Below are positions 17,877 to 24,880 of a DNA stretch of 64,000 nt, in pieces. The notes beneath the pieces are model-generated. The model had not been told where the DNA came from, ran no database searches, and saw nothing but the letters and a program-made list of their open reading frames with translations. The DNA comes from Promineifilum sp. Its GTDB lineage: Bacteria; Chloroflexota; Anaerolineae; Promineifilales; Promineifilaceae. Numbering within the stretch: position 1 is the stretch's first letter; each line of letters starts with the position of its first letter. Position numbers and translations under genes: made by a program. The DNA lies in NCBI GenBank assembly GCA_020634335.1, contig JACKBY010000005.1, positions 138,719 through 202,718 of the forward strand, read 5' to 3'.

Positions 17877-19027
17877 AGCGGATGACCGGCGCTCAGGGGG
17901 CATGGCTGGCGGCTATCGTGTTTTTACTGTTCACCGTGGGCCAATCCGGCAAAGGCGAGGCCTCGGCTGCGCCCGGGGAGTGGCGCTGGGCGCTGACGGG
18001 CAGCCTGAACGAGGCACGCTCCGGCCACACGGCGACGCTGTTGTCTGACGGCCGGGTGCTGGTGGCCGGCGGTTTGGCCCCGAGCGCAATCACTGCCTCG
18101 GCCGAGGTCTTTGATCCGGTGGCCGGGGTGTGGTCGGTGGTGGGGTCGATGGCTGCGCCGCGCGTCGGCCACACCGCCACCCGGCTGGCCGACGGCCGCG
18201 TGCTGGTGGCCGGGGGGCGTGACGACCACGACGAGGTGCTGGACTCGGCCGAATTGTTTGACCCGGCGACGGGCACGTGGTCGGCCGCCGGCCGGATGGG
18301 CAGCGCGCGCGCCGGCCACGCCGCGGTGCTGCTGAACGATGGCGATGTGCTCATCAGCGGCGGCTTTGACGAGGACGAAACCAAATCCTATTCGGTGCGC
18401 TATCACCCGGCGACAGGCGCGTGGACATGGGCCGGAGCGATGAACAAAGGGCGTGCCTACCACACAGCCACGGTCTTGCTCGACGGCCGCGTGCTGGTGG
18501 TCGGCGGTTACCTGCCGGGTAACGTGGCTGAACTGTTCGACCCGGCGACCGACACCTGGCGCTATGCCGGGGGCCGGGGCGTGGGTTTTCCCGATTGGCA
18601 CGCGGCGACGCGCCTCGACGACGGCCGCGTGCTGGTGACGGGCGAGAATGTGACCGCGCGTTATGACCCCGCCTCGGAGTCGTGGACGGGCGAACCCAAA
18701 TGGTGGAACATGGCGCATCACGCCGCGGCGCTGATGGGTGACGGCCGGGTGTTGATCTGCGGTGGTTATGATAACTCGGTCAACTTCCCCTACGATTCGG
18801 GCTATCTCGACTTCGCCTCCATTTTTGATCCGCAGACCGACGAGTGGGGATATAGCCCCAGCATGACGCAGCCGCGCGTCGACCACACGGCGACGCGGCT
18901 GCTCGATGGGCGTGTGCTGGTGGTCGGGGGATATCGCGACGGTTCGCTGGCTTCGGCCGAACTGTACGCGCCCTTTTTGCTGCCCTTCGCGGTTTACGCG
19001 CCGGTACTGGTTCAGGCCGGCGAGTAG
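17873..19027 (+). CDS. Exported Kelch-repeat protein
   Basis: A 384-residue protein translated from an ATGA overlap with the preceding beta-helix gene, so the two are coupled and probably act together. A signal peptide spans about residues 10-32. Six or seven Kelch blades follow, each with H-T/A-A-T-x-L-x-DGRVLVxGG and a W two strands later, giving one beta-propeller. The C-terminus FAVYAPVLVQAGE is the short hydrophobic tail seen on other exported proteins in this window. It is likely a surface-attached binding protein; the ligand is unknown. Confidence 0.85.
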   Translation: MKRMTGAQGAWLAAIVFLLFTVGQSGKGEASAAPGEWRWALTGSLNEARSGHTATLLSDGRVLVAGGLAPSAITASAEVFDPVAGVWSVVGSMAAPRVGHTATRLADGRVLVAGGRDDHDEVLDSAELFDPATGTWSAAGRMGSARAGHAAVLLNDGDVLISGGFDEDETKSYSVRYHPATGAWTWAGAMNKGRAYHTATVLLDGRVLVVGGYLPGNVAELFDPATDTWRYAGGRGVGFPDWHAATRLDDGRVLVTGENVTARYDPASESWTGEPKWWNMAHHAAALMGDGRVLICGGYDNSVNFPYDSGYLDFASIFDPQTDEWGYSPSMTQPRVDHTATRLLDGRVLVVGGYRDGSLASAELYAPFLLPFAVYAPVLVQAGE

Positions 19028-19046
19028 ACCAGCCGCGCGAATCCGT

Positions 19047-20870
19047 TTACAGCGGGTAGACGATGGGCAGGATGATCAGGATCACAAGGGTCACCACGAG
19101 GGTCAGCGGCAAGCCGACCTTGAAATAATCGGTGAAGCGATAGCCGCCGGGGCCCATGATCAGGATGTTGACCGGGTGGCCGAGCGGCGTGAGGAAGGCC
19201 ATCGAGGTCGCCAGCGCCACGGCCAGCGCCATGTGCTGCGGATTCAAACCCAGGCGCTGGGCCGAGCCGATCGCCAGCGGCACCACGATGGCGGCGACGG
19301 CCGGGCCGCTGATGACCTGTGCCAGGAGGGTGGTCATCAGAAACAGGGCCGCCAGCAATGCCTGTGGGCCGTAGGGGGCCACCAGGCGCACCAGATTCTC
19401 GGCCGCCAGGTCGGCCAGCCCCGTGTTGGTCAGGGCCAGGCCCATCGGCAGCATCCCGGCGACCAGAAAGACCGATTTCCACTCGATGGCGTCGTAGGCC
19501 TCGTCGGCCGAGAGCACGCCGATGAGCACCATCGCCAGCGCGCCCAGCATCATCGCCTCGGCCGTGGGCAGGATGCTGGTGGCGGCGACGGCGAGGGTGA
19601 TCACCAGGATGATCGTGGCCGGGGCCAGCTTGCTGGAGCGAACGACCGGCACGGGCCGGGGCGGCTCGCCCATGACGATCAGGTCGCGGTTCTGGTGGAG
19701 CAGGTTCAGGCGGTCGTGCGGTCCCTGCAGCAGCAGCGCGTCGCCGAATTGCAGAGTGGTCGTCGTCATGCCGCGCCGGATGGGCCGCCCGCCGCGCCAG
19801 ATGGCCAGGGCCGAGAAGCCGAACTGCTGGCGAAAGCTGACCTCTTGCAACGTGCGGGTGATCAGGCTGGAGCGCGGCGACAGGGCGGCCTCGACGATGA
19901 CGATCTCGCCCGACTCCAGATCGCGCTCGGTCATGCCGTCCGAGGCCAGGATTTCCAGCCGCGGCTCCACGTCGCGCGAGCGGAATTCTTCCAGGCTGCC
20001 TTCGAGGGTGAGCACGTCACCAACGTGCAGGGGCGTGTCGGGCGGTGGGGCCAGAATGGTCTTGTCGCCCTGTTCCACGGCCAGGACGTTGACATTGAAC
20101 GTCTCGCGCAGGGTGCTCAACTCCAGCGGTTTGCGGTCCAGATAGGAGCCGGGGGGGATGCGGGCGCGAAACAGGCGCTCGTCGAGTTGGTACACTTCGG
20201 TCAGGTCCTGACCCGACAGGGGACGCGTGGGCGCCTCGAAACGCTCGGCGGGCGACCGCTGGGGCAACAACCGCCGGCCGAGGAGGGTCATGTAGAGAAT
20301 GCCGGCCAGGACGGCGGGGATGCCCACCGGCGCGAAGCTCAGGATGTTGAAGCCGGGCAGGCCGTTTTCGGTCAGCAGGCCGCTGGTGATGATGTTGGTG
20401 GTGGTGAACAGGGTCGCCATGCCGCCCAGGATGGTGCCGAAGGCCAGCGGCATGAGCACCCGCGACGGGTTGACGCCCTGGCGGCGGGCCGCCCCGGACA
20501 CGGCCGGCAGCAGCACGGCCGCGGCGGCGATGTTGTTCATGAACAGCGACAGAAAGGCCCCGGCGGCCATGACCAGGACGACCAGCCGCCCCTCTGACCG
20601 GCCGGCCACCCGCCCCAGCCACTCGCCGACGCGGTCGCCCGCCCCGGTCAGGTTCAGGCCGGCGGCCAGGACGAAGATGGCGACGATGGTGACGACGGCC
20701 GAGCGCCCGAAACCGGAGAAGGTCTCCTGGGGAGTCAGCACGCCGGTGGCGCCCAAACCGACCAGGACGAGCAAGGCCACCACATCGGCCCGGATGCGAT
20801 TGCTGAGAAAGAGGACGATGGCCGCCGTCAGGATGACGAGGGTGATGATGGCGTCGGCGGTGAGGGGCAT
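19047..20870 (-). CDS. SLC13-family permease with two RCK_C domains
   Basis: A 607-residue membrane transporter of the DASS/ArsB-like anion:sodium type. About ten to twelve transmembrane helices are split by a central cytoplasmic insert (about residues 200-370) containing two TrkA-C (RCK_C) domains; the motifs DVLTLEGS and DALLLQGP mark their last strands. The segments MNNIAAAAVLLPAVSG and TPLGHPVNILIMGPGGY are the two re-entrant transport loops. Substrates in the family include sulfate, di- and tricarboxylates; which one cannot be told. It converges with the Kelch gene (20-base gap). The start has no clear ribosome site. Confidence 0.88.
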   Translation of the reverse strand: MPLTADAIITLVILTAAIVLFLSNRIRADVVALLVLVGLGATGVLTPQETFSGFGRSAVVTIVAIFVLAAGLNLTGAGDRVGEWLGRVAGRSEGRLVVLVMAAGAFLSLFMNNIAAAAVLLPAVSGAARRQGVNPSRVLMPLAFGTILGGMATLFTTTNIITSGLLTENGLPGFNILSFAPVGIPAVLAGILYMTLLGRRLLPQRSPAERFEAPTRPLSGQDLTEVYQLDERLFRARIPPGSYLDRKPLELSTLRETFNVNVLAVEQGDKTILAPPPDTPLHVGDVLTLEGSLEEFRSRDVEPRLEILASDGMTERDLESGEIVIVEAALSPRSSLITRTLQEVSFRQQFGFSALAIWRGGRPIRRGMTTTTLQFGDALLLQGPHDRLNLLHQNRDLIVMGEPPRPVPVVRSSKLAPATIILVITLAVAATSILPTAEAMMLGALAMVLIGVLSADEAYDAIEWKSVFLVAGMLPMGLALTNTGLADLAAENLVRLVAPYGPQALLAALFLMTTLLAQVISGPAVAAIVVPLAIGSAQRLGLNPQHMALAVALATSMAFLTPLGHPVNILIMGPGGYRFTDYFKVGLPLTLVVTLVILIILPIVYPL

Positions 20871-20911
20871 GATGGGCGTGCCTGGGCCTTAGTGGCGGCG
20901 AGGGAGCGCCG

Positions 20912-22045
20912 TCATCCTTGCGAGGCCTCGGACTCCAGACTTTTCAGCGCTGCCGTCAGCGAGGCCACGTCATCCTGGATGAGCTTCAGCAGCCGCAGCA
21001 TCTCCCGGCGCTCGGCGGCGGTCAGGCCGTGGCGGTCGATGCGCGCCAGATGGCCGCGCACCCAGTCGAGGCGCTCGATGCTGGTGGGCGCGCCAACGCG
21101 GGCGGGGCGCAGCGGGTCGGGGGAGGCGGTTGTGCCGCGGGGCTGGTTTTCCGGAGCCGGGGAGACGGGGAGCAGGGGGGAAGGGGGGCGGTCGGCCTCG
21201 GCGGTCGATGGGTCGGCGGCGGCCTCGTCGAGCAGGCGCGCGGCGGCGGCGACGGTCATCTCCGGCGCTTCGCGCAGCAAGCGGGCGATCTGGCGCACTT
21301 CGCCGCTGTTGAGGTCGCCGGCCAGGCGCGCCCGGTGCAGCGCCCGCTGCTGGACGGGTGTCAGCCCCTGGTAGACGCGCGTGTCGCGCTCGGTCAGCAG
21401 GCCGCCGCGCACGGCCTCCTTGATCTCGTCGGGCAGGTCGAGGAGCTGGATGAGCTGGTGGATGCGCTGGCGGCTGTAGCCCAGCCGGTTGCCGACCTTG
21501 GCCCAGGTCACCTTGCCGCCCCACGGCTCGCCGGTCGGGGGCAGGCCGGCCTGGGTCGCGTCAAGTTCCTCTTGCATCAGCTTGCGCAGCCGCAGGAGGG
21601 CGGCGGCCCGGTCGACGTCGTTGAGGTCTTCGCGCTGGATGTTTTCCACGACCTGGCGCACGAAGCGGGTCACGTCGTCGTAGTCGCGGCGGCGCACGAC
21701 GGCCGGGATGGTGCCCAGCCCGGCCAGTTGGGAAGCCCGCCAGCGGCGCTCGCCGTGGACGATGAGATAGCGGCCGGGGCTGCTCTGGGTCACCTCGATG
21801 GGCTGGATGACGCCGTCCTGGCGAATGCTCTCGGCCAGCTCGAGCAGGCCGGCGTCGTTGAAGGTGCTGCGCGGCTGGTCGGGGTCGGGGTCGATGGCGT
21901 CGACGCGCACGGCCAGCAGTTGCAGCCCGGCAGCCTGCTCGGCGTCGTCTTCCGTGGCGAACAGCTGCTCCAGGTCGCCGCCGCGCGGCTGGATGGGCTG
22001 GGAGAGGTTGATTTTGGTCTTTTTGCGTGTCATTTCATTTGTCAA
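20912..22045 (-). CDS. parB: ParB/Spo0J-type partition protein
   Basis: A 377-residue protein. The N-terminal ParB domain (about 45-150) has DPDPDQPRSTF, the CTP-binding box GERRWRAS and ENIQREDLNDVDRA. A helix-turn-helix follows (VGNRLGYSRQRIHQLIQLL). The C-terminal part is longer than usual and contains a Pro-rich linker and a coiled-coil-like end. Such proteins load onto parS sites and are segregated by ParA, whose gene is 71 bases upstream. No obvious 16-bp parS palindrome was noticed in the window. Given the neighbouring phage and toxin-type genes it may be of plasmid or prophage origin. Confidence 0.88.
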   Translation of the reverse strand: MTNEMTRKKTKINLSQPIQPRGGDLEQLFATEDDAEQAAGLQLLAVRVDAIDPDPDQPRSTFNDAGLLELAESIRQDGVIQPIEVTQSSPGRYLIVHGERRWRASQLAGLGTIPAVVRRRDYDDVTRFVRQVVENIQREDLNDVDRAAALLRLRKLMQEELDATQAGLPPTGEPWGGKVTWAKVGNRLGYSRQRIHQLIQLLDLPDEIKEAVRGGLLTERDTRVYQGLTPVQQRALHRARLAGDLNSGEVRQIARLLREAPEMTVAAAARLLDEAAADPSTAEADRPPSPLLPVSPAPENQPRGTTASPDPLRPARVGAPTSIERLDWVRGHLARIDRHGLTAAERREMLRLLKLIQDDVASLTAALKSLESEASQG

Positions 22046-22131
22046 AGGATGAATATCAAAGGAGGAAGGCTGAGGGATGAAGGCGGAGCGGATTCCTCAT
22101 CTTCATCCTTAATCCTTCATCCCTCATCCTT
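22043..22131. repeat. Heptanucleotide array (CATCCTT) spanning parA end and parB start
   Basis: Degenerate CATCCTT heptamers (CATCCTT, AATCCTT, CATCCCT, CATCCTT) run over the 3' end of parA (22104-22131). Complementary AAGGATGAA-like words sit at about 22045-22080. Together they make an imperfect inverted array between the two genes. Confidence 0.6.
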
Positions 22132-22902
22132 CAAGATTTCCTTCGCCACCGCCCGATAGGCCTTCGCGCCGGGGCCGCGGGGGTCGAAGGCCAGGATGCT
22201 TTGGCCGGCGGCGGCGCTCTCGCCAAAGCGCACGGAGCGGCGCACGACGGTGTCAAAGATGCGGATGTCGTCGCCGTATTGCTGCTCCACGGCCGCCTGC
22301 ACGTCGCGGGTCAGCGAGGCGCGGGCGTCGGCCATGGTCAGCAGGATGCCCTCGATCTTCAGATGCGGGTTCAGCCGCTTGCGGCGGATGGTCTCGATGG
22401 TGGACAGGATCATCAACGCGCCGCGGGCGGCCAGGTACTCGGTCTGGATGGGGATGAGCACGCTGTCGGCGGCGGTCAGGGCGTTGATGACCAGCAGGCC
22501 CAGCGACGGGTTGCAGTCGATGAGCACGTAGTCGTAGCCGGCGGCCACGTCGCCCAGCAGCCCGGCCAGCACGCGCTCGCGGCTGAGGCTGTTGATGAGC
22601 GTCACCTCGACCAGGCTCAGTTCCGGCTGGCTGGGGATGAGGTGGAAGCCTTCGGCCGTTTCGTAGATGGCGGCGCGCAGGTCGCCGGGGCCGCCGTCGA
22701 CCTCGGCCTTCAGGGCGTCGTAGATGGTGGGGCTGATGCGGTCGGGGTCGAAGCCGGCGTGCTGGGTCAGGTTGCCCTGGGGGTCGAAGTCGACGGCCAG
22801 GACGCGCCGCCCCCGCTCGGCCAGCGCCGCGGCCAGGTTGACGGCCGTCGTCGTCTTGCCCACTCCGCCTTTTTGCATGGCTACGGCGATTGTTCTGGTC
22901 AT
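22117..22902 (-). CDS. parA: ParA-family partition ATPase
   Basis: A 261-residue cytoplasmic ATPase with the deviant Walker A QKGGVGKTTT at about residues 10-19, Walker A' VDFDPQGNLT at about 38-47, and Walker B YVLIDCNPSLG at about 115-125. It binds DNA non-specifically in the ATP state and is released by ParB, moving the ParB-bound cargo. It stands upstream of parB in the same direction. Its ATG overlaps the TGA of a vapC-like remnant (ATGA), implying the promoter lies further upstream. The last codons overlap a heptamer array. Confidence 0.9.
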   Translation of the reverse strand: MTRTIAVAMQKGGVGKTTTAVNLAAALAERGRRVLAVDFDPQGNLTQHAGFDPDRISPTIYDALKAEVDGGPGDLRAAIYETAEGFHLIPSQPELSLVEVTLINSLSRERVLAGLLGDVAAGYDYVLIDCNPSLGLLVINALTAADSVLIPIQTEYLAARGALMILSTIETIRRKRLNPHLKIEGILLTMADARASLTRDVQAAVEQQYGDDIRIFDTVVRRSVRFGESAAAGQSILAFDPRGPGAKAYRAVAKEILKDEG

Positions 22903-23051
22903 AGGCGTCCGGTTATCGTATTACCAACTCTCGACAGTAAGCTCACTATCTCGCCGAAGTGAGCGTCGCGGGTGACTGGTGTCATGTCATACTGGATCGA
23001 TAAGGCGGCGATCCAGATATCATTCTCGGGGACTGGCTTACCTTTAATCAC
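22899..23051 (-). pseudogene. Remnant of a VapC-type PIN-domain toxin (C-terminal 50 residues)
   Basis: An open frame from a GTG at 23051 encodes KPVPENDIWIAALSIQ, then VTRDAHFGEI. These are the last two acidic motifs of PIN-domain ribonucleases (PENDxWIAA and TRDxHF). The N-terminal two thirds, with the first catalytic Asp, are missing, and an in-frame stop precedes the GTG. No VapB gene remains. The remnant ends in an ATGA overlap with parA. It is most likely a decayed toxin gene. Confidence 0.75.
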
Positions 23052-23145
23052 TCACCACGGCCTCCGGTTGCTCTTCGTCAACTGTGCCCAATTTTCATTT
23101 CACGACTCTTCCGCGACATTATACCATTGAAACGAGAGTTCCTCC

Positions 23146-23943
23146 TCAAAACGGCAGCGTGCCGATCAGGTTTTCGTGCCAGTCGGTCAGGAACTTCATG
23201 GCTTCGTCGAAGCGGCGGGCGGGCAGCATCTTGTAGCCGGTGATGCCGAACTTGCGGTATAGCTCGCCGTAGACCGCGCCGAACTCGTTGCGGCCGGTCT
23301 TCTTGCCCAGCGCCAGGGCCACGGCCTTGACGGCCTGGCTGACCTGGCTGGCCTGGTCGGGCGTCACATTGCGGCCGGTGTCGCCGAGTTGGGCCTCGAT
23401 GGTTTCCAGCCGGTGCTCGTGGTCGACCAATTGGGCGCGCATGAGCAGCTGATTGCGGGCCAGTTGCAGCACGGCCTGGGCCATCTTGTAGGCCTGGGCC
23501 TCCGGCGAGTCCTGGGCCAGCAGGGCGTCGAAGTCCACATCGGCCGTCAGGCGGCCGGCCTGGAAGGCTTCCCACAGGACTTTGGCGGCCTCGCGCTGGA
23601 AGCGCTCGAGCTTGGGGCGGATTTCATCGCGCACGCTTTTAAGGCTGATCCCGGTCAGAAATAGAGGCACCACGTCCACACGAATGAGCCCTAACTGTTG
23701 CGTACCGCCTCCAACCCCCTTTTGAGAAGGGGGTGTCAAAATGGCACCCCCTTTATAAGCATCGTGCAAGATCTCCTGACGATTAATGCGACGAACTTGA
23801 GCGGCTCTATCTAATCCCAGCGCGTCACACAAGTGTCTGATGGAGACGTAGATATGGCCGTCGGCCGCGCGCACGGCCGTTAGCTCATCGCCATAGAAAT
23901 TGACCTCGCGTTGTTCAACAACTGTGAGTGACGTATCGTTCAT
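23146..23943 (-). CDS. Phage antirepressor N-terminal domain protein (P22_AR_N/BRO-like)
   Basis: A 265-residue protein. Residues about 10-110 match the P22 antirepressor/BRO-N class: VNFYGDELTAVRAADGHIYVSIR, then LCDALGLDRAAQVRRI and LFLTGIS followed by an RPKLERFQREAAKVLWEAF helix. The C-terminal half has helical, coiled-coil-like sequence and ends with QVSQAVKAVALALGKK, GAVYGELYRKFGITGYKMLP, which resembles ORF6C/antirepressor DNA-binding regions. Such proteins occur in prophages and as free-standing chromosomal genes. Together with parAB it suggests mobile-element ancestry of the island. The function in the host is unknown. Confidence 0.82.
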   Translation of the reverse strand: MNDTSLTVVEQREVNFYGDELTAVRAADGHIYVSIRHLCDALGLDRAAQVRRINRQEILHDAYKGGAILTPPSQKGVGGGTQQLGLIRVDVVPLFLTGISLKSVRDEIRPKLERFQREAAKVLWEAFQAGRLTADVDFDALLAQDSPEAQAYKMAQAVLQLARNQLLMRAQLVDHEHRLETIEAQLGDTGRNVTPDQASQVSQAVKAVALALGKKTGRNEFGAVYGELYRKFGITGYKMLPARRFDEAMKFLTDWHENLIGTLPF

Positions 23944-24283
23944 GGTTATCAGCCTATCGACTTAAATTCAGCCATCCTTCGGGCAACCATAAAGGCGTGT
24001 CGTGACGACATCCCGTTGGGCATAGCCGTCGCGCCTCGCGGCCGTTCGTGAGAATACGAATCAAGGGTTTGGGGCTGCTGCACCCACAAACCTCGCCCAT
24101 CCCAGGGGTAACCCACATGGTTAGACCTTCTTTACTGTGTGGGAAGGGAAGGCCATGCTGACCCCGCCTAACCTCCTGTTGCGCCATTGCAACAATTATA
24201 TGACAGGGTTGGTGGTTTTCGCAAAAAGCGGAGATTGCAGTAAAATAAGGCTATTCTTGGCCGGTCAATCATGGGATCAGTCG
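23944..24283. other. Intergenic region with candidate promoter
   Basis: No gene is supported; the short frames opening here overlap neighbours. TTTCGC at 24217-24222, an 18-base spacer and TAAAAT at 24241-24246 form a possible promoter 38 bases before the DUF4160 start. The stretch is noticeably less GC-rich than its surroundings. Confidence 0.4.
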
Positions 24284-24538
24284 ATGCCGACAGCACTTCG
24301 TCGTGGGCCTTATCGATTTTACTTTTACTCATATGATTGTGATGAACCGCGTCGCATGCATGTAGATCGAGAAAGATTGAGCGCCAAGTTCTGGCTGGAA
24401 CCTGATATCGCCCTGGCCGCGAATCACGGTTATTCTCGTCGAGAATTGCGCGACATAGAAGCGGTGATGCGGGCAAATCTGGAGATGTTAAGACATGAGT
24501 GGGACGCTTTCTGTCACTCCAACGCTGGCGTTGGCTAG
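24284..24538 (+). CDS. DUF4160-domain protein (toxin-like partner)
   Basis: An 84-residue protein. The start at 24284 gives MPTALRRGPYRFYFYSYDCDEPRRMHV, the classic DUF4160 opening, whereas the longer frame from 24137 adds unrelated sequence. FWLEPDIALAANHGYSRREL and the terminal helix complete the domain. DUF4160 genes are regularly found next to DUF2442 genes and are regarded as putative type II toxin-antitoxin pairs; biochemical activity is not established. It overlaps the DUF2442 start by 44 bases in another frame. The lower GC content suggests acquisition. Confidence 0.85.
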   Translation: MPTALRRGPYRFYFYSYDCDEPRRMHVDRERLSAKFWLEPDIALAANHGYSRRELRDIEAVMRANLEMLRHEWDAFCHSNAGVG

Positions 24539-24806
24539 AATAGTTGAGGTAACCATCACGGACGACACACTGGCGGCCGATCTCGAAGACGGCCGCTCGA
24601 TCGCGGTCCCGATAGGCTGGTATCCCCGGTTGTCCCACGCGACCCCGGTCGAACGTGATAACTTTGAGATCAGCGGCGCGGGCTACGGCATCCACTGGCC
24701 CGACCTCGATGAAGACATCGGCGTCGAGGGGATGCTGCTGGGCAAGAAGTCGGCCGAGAGCGCGGAGTCGTTGGGCCGTTGGTTGGCCGGTCGAGTCAAA
24801 CCCTAG
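24495..24806 (+). CDS. DUF2442-domain protein (antitoxin-like partner)
   Basis: A 103-residue protein. DUF2442 is recognised by VEVTITDDTLAADLEDGRSIAVP, then WYPRL and ISGAGYGIHWPDLDEDIGVEGMLLG. The family is small and often paired with DUF4160 as a putative antitoxin; some members bind DNA. It overlaps its partner by 44 bases, so the two are translationally linked. A family C palindrome and then the EAD-TIR-FGE gene follow directly. Confidence 0.85.
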   Translation: MSGTLSVTPTLALARIVEVTITDDTLAADLEDGRSIAVPIGWYPRLSHATPVERDNFEISGAGYGIHWPDLDEDIGVEGMLLGKKSAESAESLGRWLAGRVKP

Positions 24807-24826
24807 CGCCATTCATTGATCATCGT

Positions 24827-24855
24827 GTAGAGACGTTCCGCCGGAACGTCTCTAC
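24827..24855. repeat. 29-bp palindromic repeat, family C copy 1
   Basis: Perfect palindrome GTAGAGACGTTCCG with its complement around a central C. It lies between the DUF2442 stop and the EAD-TIR-FGE start. The same sequence recurs twice inside that gene. Confidence 0.9.
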
Positions 24856-24880
24856 TACTACCTATCGCCATTTGTCCTCC

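Noticed and set aside
18906..22159. Long + strand frames opposite the SLC13 transporter and parB
   Set aside because: High-GC shadows: His/Gln/Arg/Gly-rich translations without motifs, whereas the minus strand encodes clear families.
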